A stretch of DNA of 64,000 nucleotides, from the NCBI GenBank assembly GCA_003255065.1, contig QAOA01004678.1:1-64000 (forward strand), written 5' to 3'. This DNA comes from Cercis canadensis (taxonomy: Eukaryota; Streptophyta; Magnoliopsida; Fabales; Fabaceae). Below the pieces are notes generated by a model. It saw nothing but the letters and a program-made list of their open reading frames with translations, did no database searches and was not told where the DNA came from. Both the position numbers and the translations under genes were made by a program. This document shows, piece after piece, positions 34,326 through 45,687 of this stretch (within the stretch, counting starts at the first letter, position 1; the number at the start of each line of letters is the position of its first letter).

Positions 34326-34941
34326 TCCCACTATTTCAAAATAGCAAAACTCAAAACTACTTGAAAACAGTACATATTTTTCCAACTATCCCATTTACGT
34401 ATATTCTTTTTAAAACAACATTTTTGCTGTAAATTAGCGAAATTTAAAATCAATTCATGAGAAGTTTTAATTTCTGATGAGGTCCAGCCCAAAGCCAGTT
34501 GAAATCCAATCCCACTACCCAGTCGACAACACGCCGCATCTTCAGCACGACAAGGCGCCACCAATTCAACTCCACAACTACTATAAATACATGCAGAATG
34601 CAGTCTAATAGGTAACTGGTCAGAACTATACCTAGACTGGATTATCTTTCTTATCACCTGCCTACAATAACTTAGGCATCGGAGAGCCTTCTTCAGCCCA
34701 CTGTCGAGCTTGGCTTATTATAGGTACATCCAGTTCGAGCATTTTTAGCATCAACAATTTCCTTTTCTTATTCACGAAAGATTAGATCAGGTTTCACATG
34801 ATGTTAGCATTACCATACGCAACCATGGCTGTGTGTCTCAATTCCACCTCTTCTTTTTCAGGTTTGGACCGTTTGGTTGCTATCCCATCAATTATTGGTG
34901 GTCTTGGGAAATTGTACCATAATTATAATGGGGTGCTATAG
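32276..34941 (+). other. candidate two-exon micro-ORF (29 codons), speculative
   Basis: ATGGCAAGAG (32276-32285) is followed by GTAAAT, a good donor. About 2.58 kb downstream TTCTTTTTCAG (AG at 34860-34861) is a strong acceptor, and joining there keeps the frame: ATG-GCA-AGA-G/GT then 25 codons to TAG at 34939-34941, with a hydrophobic stretch RLVAIPSIIGGLGKLY. An open run of this length is expected by chance about a third of the time, so this is only a candidate. An LTR-like fragment lies inside the supposed intron. The same first exon occurs at 29914-29923 in the suspected duplicate. Confidence 0.2.
34483..34756 (+). repeat. probable solo or truncated gypsy LTR fragment
   Basis: Contains CTATAAATACATGCAGAA, CTAGACTGGATTATCTTTCT and ACTTAGGCATCGGAGAGCCT, patterns common near the 3' end of plant gypsy LTRs, and ends GCATCAACA. 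No PBS follows, so it is solo or truncated. Identification is from memory of typical LTRs. Confidence 0.4.
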
Positions 34942-36100
34942 TGACTCATGTCACATTTTGTGTTACTTTTATATTATTTTGATTATGTATCATTTTAGTT
35001 TAGTTGACATAATTTAAATTTTATTGAGTCAACGTCTAGGTTATTTTAAAAAAATTTAAGTGAGTATATAAAATTTTAAGGTTAAAATGCATTGCAGATT
35101 TCTATAATTTGGACAAATTTTGAAACAAGTTTCTACAATTTCTTTTCCTCTTTTGGGATCCTTGTAGTTTAATTTTTTTTTTAATTGGGTCCCTGTCGTC
35201 ACTCAATTATAACTCCGTCAATTTAAAGCTGACATGACAAATAACTTGTCTATGTGATAATAAAAGAAATTGATGTGTTACCAAAGTGGCACAAAAATTG
35301 TCACCTCATCATCTTTTCTCTTCTTCCCTTCTCTCTCTCTACTTTCTTCTTCCCTTCTCTCTCTCTCTACCTGGAGATACTACTACGAGCACTTTAATCA
35401 TTTCTCTCACTTGTGTCTCAGCCTGTTGAAGAGTTGACTAATGAAGCTTTCTCTTTCTCTCTCTAAAACAGGGTGTACGGTTCCACCATGGACGCAACAT
35501 TACAACTTGTTTACTGCAGAATTGATCCCCTTCATCGCTGGTCTCCTTCCTAGCATTCGGTTATATTCTTTCTTGTTACCGTTTGAATCATTTAGGTTGT
35601 CTTTGGATGGGGTATTTGACAAATTTTTGTGTATTTCAAATACATGTAATTGAAATGCAGCATTTCAAATACATGTATTTATAAAATACTTTGTTTGGAT
35701 ACACTCTAATATAAAAAGAGTAATTTAACAATAATATTTTGCTGATTTGATATTTTGCCATAGGCACTGCTTGACCCCAAGGTTGAAGCTCGCATTGCTG
35801 GTGTAGCATTGACACATTTTTACTATGTATCAAAATGAGTAAAACATAGCAGAATGGAATGTACATTTTCACTTTGTATCAATGTTATAGGTCCAAACCG
35901 AAGGGCCTCCAATAGGGTAAGTTGCTGAATTAGCATGTTCCAACTGAACCAAAAGGCATACATGTGTACCAAAGAAAACAACAAAAGATTCTCAATTTTT
36001 TAATAAACCAAAAAATTACAAAAGCATGCCAAACTTACAGAATTTCTACTTTTGCAAGGTAAATTAAAATTTACACATATCTTAGGTAAAGATATTAAGA
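34942..36100. other. non-coding, no gene recognised
   Basis: AT-rich. Near 35090-35290 there is a low-copy-transposon-like stretch (GGGTCCCTGTCGTCACTC). Near 35330-35365 there is a CT-rich microsatellite. Short open frames here show no recognisable protein. Confidence 0.5.
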
Positions 36101-36107
36101 AGAATTT

Positions 36108-37110
36108 TCCTAAATATTATTTTGAGCTTGAATTGCATTTCCATTTCTTCGTGCTTGATAAGCAAACATATTTCTTGCTAAAGTTTCTCTAAATGTTGTC
36201 CAATTCTCGATAACTTGAATGAAGGTAATCTCTTCTTGAGTGTTAACTATGCCTCTTTCCCCTGTAGGATGATATGCTATCTCTTCATCCACTGAAGCTA
36301 GAAGCTTTAAATCCTGTACCTCTAACATTGGATCATTTTCTTGTTCTATCCTTATAAAATTATGAAGCATAAAACATGAGTTACAAATGCTTATTTTGGT
36401 ATTTATATGAAAAAATAATGAGTCCTTAATATACTCCATCTTTTCTTTAATAACCCAAATGATCTTTCTATTGCATTCCTTGCTATTGAATGCTGAAGAT
36501 TGAACAACTCCTTGTAGTTTTCTAGGGTATTTCCAATCCACTTGTTTAGATGATATCTAGTCTCTTGACAAGGTGATAAAAATCTTGGGCCATTAGTATA
36601 TCCCACATCAACAAGAAAATATTTACATGCAAGATTGTTAAAGGATACCACTATTTTTATTAAACATAGAATGTAATCAAATTAACGTCCAAGTAATTAC
36701 CTTTTGGAATTTGGAGACGGTTTTGATGGCGTAATGCATCTCGCAAAACTCAAGAAGTAACTGTTGACCCTTCCCAATCAGGTAACACATAAATAAACTT
36801 TAAATCAGGACCACAGGCTGTTAAGACATTTGTGGAAATATCACATTTCCTATTTCGACTATCCTCAACATTAACGGTTACTGGAATGTGTGTCCCATCA
36901 AGCGCTCCCACATAATTCTAAAAATTATAAAACATAAATAAGCCACTCCAAATGACAAATAAAAAATTATAATATTGTCTAATAATAAATAAATTACCTC
37001 AAACCATCTCCATTTGCTTATTTCTAAATCTTTGAGATTATAGGCATGATACTCCAAATAATCTTTGCTCACTTTCATTGGTGTATATGATCTGTCTAGT
37101 GTTTTACGTA
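36108..37110 (-). pseudogene. PIF/Harbinger-type transposase (DDE_4, HARBI1-like), degenerate
   Basis: Minus-strand reading gives in order NYVGALDGTHIPVTV (first catalytic Asp), LKFIYVLPDWEGS, a TGA at about 36757-36759 followed by VLRDALR, then VDVGYTNGPRFLSPC and YHLNKWIGNTLENYKELFNL, and the conserved ARNAIERSFGLLKKRWSILR. A C-terminal segment follows in another frame with LHNFIR (36541-36110). The stop before VLRDA replaces an Arg codon (CGA to TGA). About 60 bases of non-coding sequence sit between the QIPKG and VDVGYTNG segments. TIRs and N-terminus were not identified. Plant members usually work with a separate Myb-like protein, not seen here. Confidence 0.88.
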
Positions 37111-37920
37111 GTGTTTAAGCAATATTGTGACTCTTGTAGCAACTGCTATATAAGCAGGCTTCTTCATTCAATAAAGTAATACGGTTTCCCTAATTCTTCA
37201 TTCTTGATCCAATCTCCTGTGTCCAAGAATACCAGCATGTTCGCAGATCAAATGAATTTCAAAGCTTGTACTTCTTAAATTTTTCTCTATGAAGACATCA
37301 TGTGACTAGCTTCCAAAGTTTATAAGATCTGATTATGATTAGATTCAAAATCATAAACTACATACTTCACAATTTCTCTATACAATTTAAGTGACATTCT
37401 CACTGGACAGTTTCCTCTTGTTTCTGCACAAGGAGCCTTTTGTTAAATGATCTCATTTACCAGGTCTCCGAAGACCCTCTTTATTATATACGAATACAAT
37501 CATCGTTTATGTTTCGGTAAAGTATAGTACATACACAAAGAGTAATGGCATATTTCTTTTATTTAAGTCAAATACATTTTAGTTATGTACTCCAGTTTAC
37601 AGATTTATCCCCTTTAAAAATATTTTTTTAAAAAAAGATTTAATAAATTTCTCACAAATTCACAATTGACAGTAAGTTGCTCTGATAAAAGAACAAGTTC
37701 AGATTTGAACTCACTTTTTCACTCTGTTGGAACTTAGGAGTATTTTTATAAAAATAAATGTATTTACTAAAGAGAAATAAAAAGAGATTAAATGGCTTTG
37801 ATTAGTATATTATGGCCAACGGCTATATTCTCTTTATTGACATTTTTTCCCACGTCTGATGGCACATAAATTGGATCCTTGGACCTCTAACATACAAAAA
37901 ATGCAACTGCACTTAGCATG
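37111..37920. other. non-coding, no gene recognised
   Basis: AT-rich DNA between the Harbinger pseudogene and the CACTA-like element. Confidence 0.5.
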
Positions 37921-38325
37921 AAACATTACAAGAAAATCTCCATTTTCCAATAGAAAATTTTCCATTAAAAAATTCTTATGAAAATTTTAATGGAATTTTG
38001 TTCTATTGGAAGGAGAGGGGAATATTTTAAAATTTAATTATTTTTTTTTTTAATTTTCTAAAAATTCAAACGGTATATTCCATTGGAATTTCTTCAAACT
38101 TTTTTTTTTTAGTGAAACACACCATTTCACTAATGCATTCAATTTCTTTTTTTGAATTTTTCTCGAATTCCAAAGAATTTTTTTTCTTGAAATTTCCGTT
38201 GGAATTCAAAAATTCAAATACAACCGAGTTCCTCATCTTTCTCTCTCACTTATCACTTCTTCTTCACCCAAATTGCTCTTCTCTCTTCCTCTCTCTTTCC
38301 CTCCCTCCCCCTCCAATCCTCCATT

Positions 38326-38708
38326 TTCAGCAGCTAGTCCATTTTCTGGTGGATTTTTGGTGTCATTCTTCCATTTGCAGTGTGTGGGTTGAGCTCTCCT
38401 TCCCTAGGTAAAATTTTCAATTATCCAAAATTCAAAACCCCTTTCTCCTTTCTCACTTTGATTTAGAATAGTTTGTTGTTATTATTTTGTTTTAATTAGT
38501 GGATTGAAGTTAAAATNTTCAGCAGCTGGTCCATTTTCTGGTGGATTTTTGGTGTCATTCTTCCATTTGCAGTGTGTGGGTTGAGCTCTCCTTCCCTAGG
38601 TAAATTTTTCAATTATCCAAAATTCAAAACCCCTTTCTCCTTTCTCACTTTGATTTAGAATAGTTTGTTGTTATTATTTTGTTTTAATTAGTGGATTGAA
38701 GTTAAAAT
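38326..38708. repeat. suspected false duplication at single-N joint (38517)
   Basis: 38326-38516 and 38518-38708 are both 191 bases and differ at only a few positions, with one N between. Same suffix-prefix pattern as the other joints. Confidence 0.8.
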
Positions 38709-39519
38709 GGCATGTAGAAGTAGTTACATTGCATAATTACAAATTGTATGTATGATTAGTTGTTTAATTTAATTTTTAAATTAAGTCCAAAAATGGGATG
38801 GCCAAATTGACAACATGTGAATTTTATTTTGTTAAATTTGTTCAGGGGTTTTAATGTATGGGTGTTTTGAAGTTGTTTAATGATTTTTTGGATTTTTTTT
38901 TATGAAATATGAAATTTTGTACTATTAGAGTAATTATGTCTGAATTTAAAAATGAAAAAATGGATAATCTATTTTTTTTAGTTCAATTTCTTTAGAGCTT
39001 TTGATGTATGGGTGATTTGAAGTTGTTTTATGATTTTTAGGTATTTTTTTTATGGAAAATGAAATTTTTGCACTATTAGGGTAATTATGTCCGATTTAAA
39101 AATAAAAAATGGATAGTGTAAATTTGTTTTAGTTGAATTTCTTTAGGGTTTGATGTATGGGCAATTTAAAGTTGTTTTATGATTTTTAGGTATTTTTTTG
39201 ATGGAATATGAAATTACTTATGTTATTGCTCAATTATGCATTTTTTGGATATGAAATGTTGCTTCTTTTTTCAAGTATATGCTCTTGAATTCTTTCTAAT
39301 ATTTTCTTCTAAATGTTTTTTGTAGGTTGGAGAAGAATGAGCTACAAAACATTTATACATTTGAAGACATATTGCACATCTAGTTTAGTTGAATATGTTG
39401 AAGATTAATTAAGTAGAGGATAAACTTTTGTACTCAATACATTACTAAATTATAAGAATTATTTAATGAAAATGATATTTATGTTATAGAAATTATTTAA
39501 TGAAAAAGATATTTATGAA

Positions 39520-41068
39520 TGTTAGTCCCACAATTCTCTAATTCAATTTTGATGATAACAAATGATCCTACTGTTACTAATCTTGTGTTATGTGCTTAAG
39601 TGTTTATTTAGTAAAGGTTACTAAAAAGTCTTCAACAAAGAACTAGTTCTGGCAAAAGAGTTCTGACAAAGGGATTCTTGCTGATGTGGACGAGGATCTA
39701 TGCTGAATTAAGAAGACCCAAGAAAGCTCTCTTTTTGTTAGGAAGTTTCCTATACATAGTGAGGAAATTTCCTCTTAAAAGTGCAGCTGCAAGATTCACT
39801 TTTTAAGGGATAAAGTAAGAATTGTTTATTGCTAAAAGTGAAAGAGATAATGCAAATGGGATTCTCTTACTCTATGTGGTGGACAGCTGTCTTTAGTGGG
39901 GCTGTTTTCTGAACTCTTCACGTGAGCTCATCTTCCTTTATGAAGAGATATTCTTTGAGCCTTTAAGAGTTAGCATAACTTGTTCTTAAGAACCAGTTCT
40001 TGCCTGTGTAATGAGCTTCAAATTCTTGCTGATGTGGATAAATCTTGTCGAAGACTCAAGTTTGATTTAGTCCTCTCTAGTCTCTCTAGGACATTGTGTG
40101 AGTTGAGATTGGAAAGTCCTTCTTGACTTGATTGATGAAAGTCCTTCTTTCAAGGAAAATTTTACACACTTTCTCTTACACAAAGTAAGACTTTTTGGTT
40201 GATGGAAATTGTGTCAGCTGGTAGGTGGCTTTCTTTTTTGCCTCTTTGGTAGTCCTTCACGTGGGTTCTTTTTGCCTTAAGAAGATAAAGGTTTCAAGAC
40301 TTCTCCTTAGCCTTTTTCAAAGTTCCTCACGTGCACAAGAAAGAAGATAAAAGCAAGAAGACTTTTAAGGCTTTGGTTTTTATGCATGAAGTGTAGAAAG
40401 AAGAAAAACGCTTTTAGAGAGAGAAAGAAGCCATTGTTAAGAGCTTTGCTCTTCTCCTTCCTCTCGGCCATTCTCTTCATGCTTCAAGATTCTCATTGTA
40501 ATATATACTCTGTGAGAGAGTTTCATCTTTGGGGCTAAACCAAAACACTTGGGTTTTGTACTTGGGTTTCTATGGGAGAAATCTATTAGAGTAATCTCTA
40601 GTGAGTTAGAGAGAGTTCGAGTTCATGGTAAGCTTGAGAAACAAAAACCATGGTTAAGCTCGGAGAAGCTTGGAAAAATAAACTTGTTGTTAAGCTTGGA
40701 GGAGCTTGGAAAAATAAACTTGTTGTAAAGCTTAGAGAAGCTTGGAAAAATAAACTTAAAGTATAGTGGAACCCCATTGACATGGGAGAAGTGGATGTAG
40801 GCATGTTAGGCCGAACCACTATAAATATTCTTGTTGATCTTTTTCTTCCTCTTCTCTGATTCTCTGGATATCTTTCTATTTTGGTATTTATATGGTTTGC
40901 TAAGTTATTTCGTGCATTCAAATCTGGCATTCGTGAAAGAACTAGTTTATAAGAACTAGTTTGTAAGAACCAGTTCTTAAACAAAAATGTGTTTTGAATC
41001 TTTTTTTACAAACAATTTTTTAACAATTCCTATTCACTTCCCTCTAGGAATAGACTCTGCAACTCTCA
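39520..41068 (+). repeat. copia 5' LTR (1549 bp)
   Basis: TGTTAGTCCC to AACTCTCA. Near 40630-40765 a unit containing AAGCTTGGAAAAATAAACTT recurs three times with diverged flanking copies; the 3' LTR has fewer copies, which explains most of the 63-bp length difference. Confidence 0.93.
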
Positions 41069-41070
41069 AT

Positions 41071-41082
41071 TGGTATCAGAGC
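41071..41082 (+). other. copia primer binding site
   Basis: TGGTATCAGAGC two bases after the 5' LTR end, complementary to initiator Met-tRNA. Confidence 0.92.
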
Positions 41083-41156
41083 TTCTGCTCATCTTATCTT
41101 TGCTAGTCTAACTGACTAAGAGCTAAAGATCCTATTAAGTTTGTGTTGCAAGTACC

Positions 41157-42707
41157 ATGAACAACCAAAATGAGTCTCACTCTTCTCTGAAACCTCCATT
41201 CTTTAATGGAGAAAACTACCCCTACTGGAAGCATCGCATGGAGATGTACCTTGAGTCAATTGGCTATGAAGTTTGGCAAATAGTCAGAAATGGTCTCACA
41301 CCTCTAACTAAGATAGTGAATGGAGCTGTTGTCTTGAAGGAAGAACATGAGTTCACTGTTGAAGATAAGCTCAGATTCACTCTCAACTCTAAAGCAATAT
41401 ATAACATTGTGTGTGCTGTATCTATAATGGAGTATGAGAATATTGCATCCTGTAATACTGCTAAGGAGATGTGGGATAGACTTGCTGCAATTCATGAAGG
41501 AACCAGTCATGTCAAAGAGGCCAAAATTGACATCTACTCTACTCAGTATGAGATGTTTCAAATGAATCAAGATGAACCTCTGGATTTCTTCTTTGCTAGG
41601 TTTTTAAGCATCATCAATAGTCTAAAAGGTCTTGGAAGAGTCTACACTCAAAAGGAACAAGTCAAGAAGATTCTGAGGTGTCTCACTGAAAAATGGGATT
41701 CCAAAGTAACCGTCTTGCTGCAATTTGCANATGAGATGTTTCAAATGAATCAAGATGAACCTCTAGATTTCTTCTTTGCTAGGTTTTTAAGCATCATCAA
41801 TAGTCTAAAAGGTCTTGGAAGAGTCTACACTCAAAAGGAACAAGTCAAGAAGATTCTGAGGTGTCTCACTGAAAAATGGGATTCCAAAGTAACCGTCTTG
41901 CTCCAATTTGCAGAATATAATGAACTTACTGTAGATTCTGTAAGAGGCACTCTTGAATCACATCAGATGTTGATCATGGAAAAGAAGAACATGGCAAAAG
42001 AAAGAAGGAAAATCTTAGCTCTTACTTCTAATGCTCCTGAAACTAGTACTCAAGAAGAACTAATTTCCAGTGAAGATGATGTAGAAATGGTTACAAAGAA
42101 GGTTCTCGAATTGATGAAGAAAAAAAAGGAGAAGAAGAGATTTTCACTGAAAAATTACAAAGACTTCACTAAAGGAGAAAGCAATAAGGAACCTATCATT
42201 TGCTATGAATGCAAAAGGCCAGGTCACATTAAACCTGAATGTCCAAACCTCAACAAGAAGAGGTTCTTCAAAAAGGAGAAGAAGAAAGCTATGGTGGCTA
42301 CCTGGAGTGATGAAGATTCAACCTCCAATAGTGAAGATTTTGATGAGGAAAGCATTGCCAACTTCTGCTTGACGGCTAATGGTGAAGGAAGTGGTGAGAA
42401 ACATGAGATAATTGATCTAGACCTTGAACTTCTTCCTACTTATGATGAATTAAGTCTTGCATTTGTTGATCTATCTTCTGATTATGAAAAAAGACTTATA
42501 AAAATCATTGCTTTGAAGAAAATTGTGCAAAATCAAATTAATGTGATAGATGAACTTGAGAAGGATAATGTTGCTTTGGTTGAAAGACTTAAAATTCTTC
42601 AGCATCAGAATGATATTCTTGAAAAGGAAAATCGTTTTACCTTTTCTCTCAAAAATGAAAATGACAAGCTTGAAAGAAAAGTAAATGAATTGTCTGGAGA
42701 GACTTAG
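41157..42707 (+). CDS. gag: copia gag polyprotein, inflated by a suspected assembly duplication
   Basis: Starts MNNQNESHSSLKPPFFNGEN with the plant copia gag pattern (YPYWKHRMEMYLES, AKEMWDRLAAIHEG), through the UBN2-type gag core and a zinc knuckle CYECKRPGHIKPEC near codons 360-373, then acidic and coiled-coil segments. Codons matching 41548-41729 are repeated at 41731-41912 around an N at 41730. Removing 183 bases (61 codons) keeps the frame and leaves a 455-codon gag, so the duplication is probably an artefact. The TAG-like end at 42705-42707 is likely an internal break, because related sequence with a second Cys-rich motif continues. Confidence 0.88.
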   Translation: MNNQNESHSSLKPPFFNGENYPYWKHRMEMYLESIGYEVWQIVRNGLTPLTKIVNGAVVLKEEHEFTVEDKLRFTLNSKAIYNIVCAVSIMEYENIASCNTAKEMWDRLAAIHEGTSHVKEAKIDIYSTQYEMFQMNQDEPLDFFFARFLSIINSLKGLGRVYTQKEQVKKILRCLTEKWDSKVTVLLQFAXEMFQMNQDEPLDFFFARFLSIINSLKGLGRVYTQKEQVKKILRCLTEKWDSKVTVLLQFAEYNELTVDSVRGTLESHQMLIMEKKNMAKERRKILALTSNAPETSTQEELISSEDDVEMVTKKVLELMKKKKEKKRFSLKNYKDFTKGESNKEPIICYECKRPGHIKPECPNLNKKRFFKKEKKKAMVATWSDEDSTSNSEDFDEESIANFCLTANGEGSGEKHEIIDLDLELLPTYDELSLAFVDLSSDYEKRLIKIIALKKIVQNQINVIDELEKDNVALVERLKILQHQNDILEKENRFTFSLKNENDKLERKVNELSGET

Positions 42708-42733
42708 CGAAGTTTGTTAAAGGAAGAAATAAT

Positions 42734-43189
42734 TTGAATTCCATCTTAGGAAAGCAAAGAGGAAGCAATGACAGAACCGGTTTAGGTTATGTTCAACCTA
42801 GCACTTCAAAGGTTTCTAAAGATTCTTTTGTCAAAGCTTCCTCCTCACACTCCTTTTCTAAGGGAACTTTCTTTTACTGTGGATGTGTAGGACATTTTCC
42901 GAATACCTGCTCCGATAAAAAAAACTCTGTGCTGCTAGAAAAATGATATGGGTGCCCAAGGACACAATTGTTGCTAATTTGAAAGACCCAAAGAAGTTTG
43001 GGTACCAAAATGTCTCTAACTTTCTTGCAGGTCTGCTATCAAGCTAAAAGTGACTGTTGGTATCTGGACAATGGCTACTCTAAGCACTTGACTAGAAACT
43101 ACTCAATGTGTGCTTTAATTAATTTGGAAGACTTGAGAGCGATTACTTTTGGTGATAATAGTAGAGGTAGAATAATAGGAATAGATTAA
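42734..43189 (+). pseudogene. copia gag tail and protease remnant
   Basis: A Cys motif FFYCGCVGHFPNTC and the segment WYLDNGYSKHLTRN, corresponding to the copia protease active site where DSG is usual; here it reads DNG. The frame ends at 43187-43189, and immediately after it integrase and most of RT are missing. Confidence 0.8.
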
Positions 43190-43289
43190 GTGCAAGAAAG
43201 CATCAAAATGTGTCTTAGAGCAAAAAGCAGCAAGGAGCTTGCACCAGAACTAGTTCGTCAGAATCAGGTCAGGAAGAAGCTTCATAACA

Positions 43290-43640
43290 AAATGCAGTAG
43301 CTCAACCTATAGCTGAGGCTGAATACATGGTAGTTGGACTTTACTATTCATAAAAGCTTTGGATGAAACAATAGTTGGCTAACTATGGTATTATTCTAGA
43401 CAAAATTTCTTGGTTGTGTGATAATGTTTGTGGTATCAATATTGCAAGAAATCCATTTCAGCATTCTAGGGCCAAGCATCATTTTCTTAAGGATCATGTC
43501 ATTAAGGGTAATATAGAATTATCTTCTATTAGTATTGATGATCAAATTTCTGACATCTTTACTAAGCATTTAGCTGAAAATTAATTCCATTCTGTTAGAC
43601 ATGAGCTAGGCATGATAAACTTGTCTTGATGAGATATGGT
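43290..43640 (+). pseudogene. copia RNase H C-terminal remnant
   Basis: Begins with AEAEYM and continues with stops through WLCDNVCGINIARNPF, HSRAKHHFLKDHVIKG and SDIFTKHLAEN. These match the last part of copia RNase H. It lies about 100 bases after the protease remnant, so integrase and RT were removed by an internal deletion of several kb. Confidence 0.88.
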
Positions 43641-44239
43641 TGTTTTCATTTTGTTTGCACATATGCATATCATTTCTCTTTCTTTGTCTTTCTCTGTTTG
43701 TCAAGAAAATGCTAGTTAATGTTCAATTTCACTTGGTATGCTTCTAGAAACTTGGCAAAGATGTCTGAAATATTTAGACAAAATTATTTCTGCCCAAAAC
43801 CAGTTTTGAATCTATGAAATATTTCATTTTTGGGCTGCCAAAGTTTTTAAAGGACTTTAATCTTGCTAGGCCTTTTATTTCAAAAGGATCTGGTTATCTT
43901 TCTTGGGCTGATATGTTGGATTGTTTCTTTAAAAGATTTCTTTCATTTCTCTTGGGTTGGTTTGTCATTAAATTGTTCTAGGCCTGAATTTCATGGCTTG
44001 CGTTTTCTAGCCTTTGGCCAAAATGCACACATCTTTAACCACCCCTTGCAAGCGCACCATTGTCATTCATTATATTATCTTCTTCCTCATTTGAATCTTG
44101 TCCTAAGTTATTTTATATGCATATTTTATTCACCTTGTACATTCTTTCTTTGTTCTTGTTTTTGCCACTTTTTTGGTTCAACTTCTGCATTGTGTAGCAA
44201 GGCAACTAGCTACTTAAGTTTTTGAATAGAAGAATAAGC

Positions 44240-45660
44240 CAAAGATTAATGGCTAAGTGTAAAGGCAAAACAACTGCTCACCCTTCCCATGCAGAACCAA
44301 TATCCATTTCAGAATAATTTGAACCTATCATTGTTCCAAAATCTGCTTCTTTCTTTGAAACTGAAACTGACTTAGATCAAGAACAAGAGAGCTTGCTCAT
44401 GAGAAAGAGCCTCAACCATTTGCCTCTGAAAAGAACAGAAAATTCAAGATGAAAAGCCATATAAAGACTGCATTTACTCCAAGGGTTGCAAGTGCTTCTA
44501 CCTCTCTGTTTGAAAGTAAAGCTGCTAAGGAAATCTTCAAAAATGTTTTGAAACTAGATCAATAGCACTTGGTTGCTTAGTAACTTGAGAATCCAAGAAT
44601 TCTTCCACCAAAGTAGTTGAGAGGATGTTTGCTAAGATGAGTTAGTCTGAAATGTTGAATTTAGATGAACCTCTGCTAGTAGAGGTAATCCGGTTATTTT
44701 ATGCTCATATTCAGCCTTTGCAAGGTTCTAATTCTGGCATGATCTATCTAAAATGCTTGTGGCTGGGATAAAAATTCAGTTGACTGAAAAAGTGCTAGCT
44801 AGTGTGCTTAAATTGGTTATTAATAGGGACTGCAAGTCTGTACAAAATGTTTGGCTCTCTGATTTACTTCTTTATGATGATGCAATGACATCTCTTTATG
44901 ATTTTCCTGAGTTTAGAGGGCAAGGAAGACCTCTTTTCATACATTGATTTGACCCCATAGCCAGAACACTAGCAAAACTAGTTACTACCCATCTCTTGCC
45001 CAAAATTGGAAGCTATATGAAGAACTAGTTACTTCTGCTAGCTCTTCAAAGAACAATTATCAAACCTGTTGACTTAGCTAATCAGATTGGACAACACCTC
45101 AACTATTTTCAGACTATAGTGTTTGTTTGCTCTACTAAACTACTTGCTATGGTTGAGAAAGAATTGGCCCTCACAAAGAAATAGTTGGCAGCTTTGAAAG
45201 TTTCAAACCATCTACTTCTTAGGATTATATTTCTAACTTTCATTGTTAAAGCTTCAGTTATGTATATAGTTAACTTGAGTGTTCTCCAGCATTTTTATGT
45301 TCTTCTTTATTTTGCATATCTTGCATTATGCATAAGTTCATAGTCTGCTTGACTTTTGTTCATGGAGAATCTCTTGAATTTATAATGGTATCTATTCTGG
45401 TTTTGCTATTTGATATCTTATTTGAATTCTAGAATAGTCTGTATTCTATTTGCTGATTGTTCTTCTCCCTTGTCTTTTTGATAATGACAAATGGGGAGAA
45501 ATATGAGATACTCTGCTTGAACTGTTATTATATCTGTTTGAATTATCTCATATGGAAACTCACTGCTACTTCTTAAAATTATTTTGAAAATTGCTTTTAG
45601 AACTAATTCTGAAACTAGTTCTGAAGTAGGCATATTTTCAGGAAGAGATTTCCATTAGGC
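44240..45660 (+). pseudogene. degenerate 3' ORF between RNase H and 3' LTR
   Basis: Starts near ATG 44250 (MAKCKGKTTAHPSH) with several frame changes. The best piece, 44753-44947, contains WLSDLLLYDDAMTSLYDFPEF. This resembles the extra ORF found downstream of pol in some SIRE/Maximus-type copia elements and a plant transposon-associated domain. The product is not known. Stop codons and frameshifts show it is inactive. Confidence 0.5.
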
Positions 45661-45672
45661 ATTTGTCATCAT

Positions 45673-45687
45673 CAAAAAGAGGGAGAT
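45673..45687 (+). other. copia polypurine tract
   Basis: AAAAAGAGGGAGAT directly before the TGTTAGTCCC start of the 3' LTR. Confidence 0.9.

Noticed and set aside
38112-38411. 99-codon Ser/Leu-rich frame
   Set aside because: Low-complexity CT-rich translation inside the CACTA-like element; the pattern also falls in the suspected duplication.
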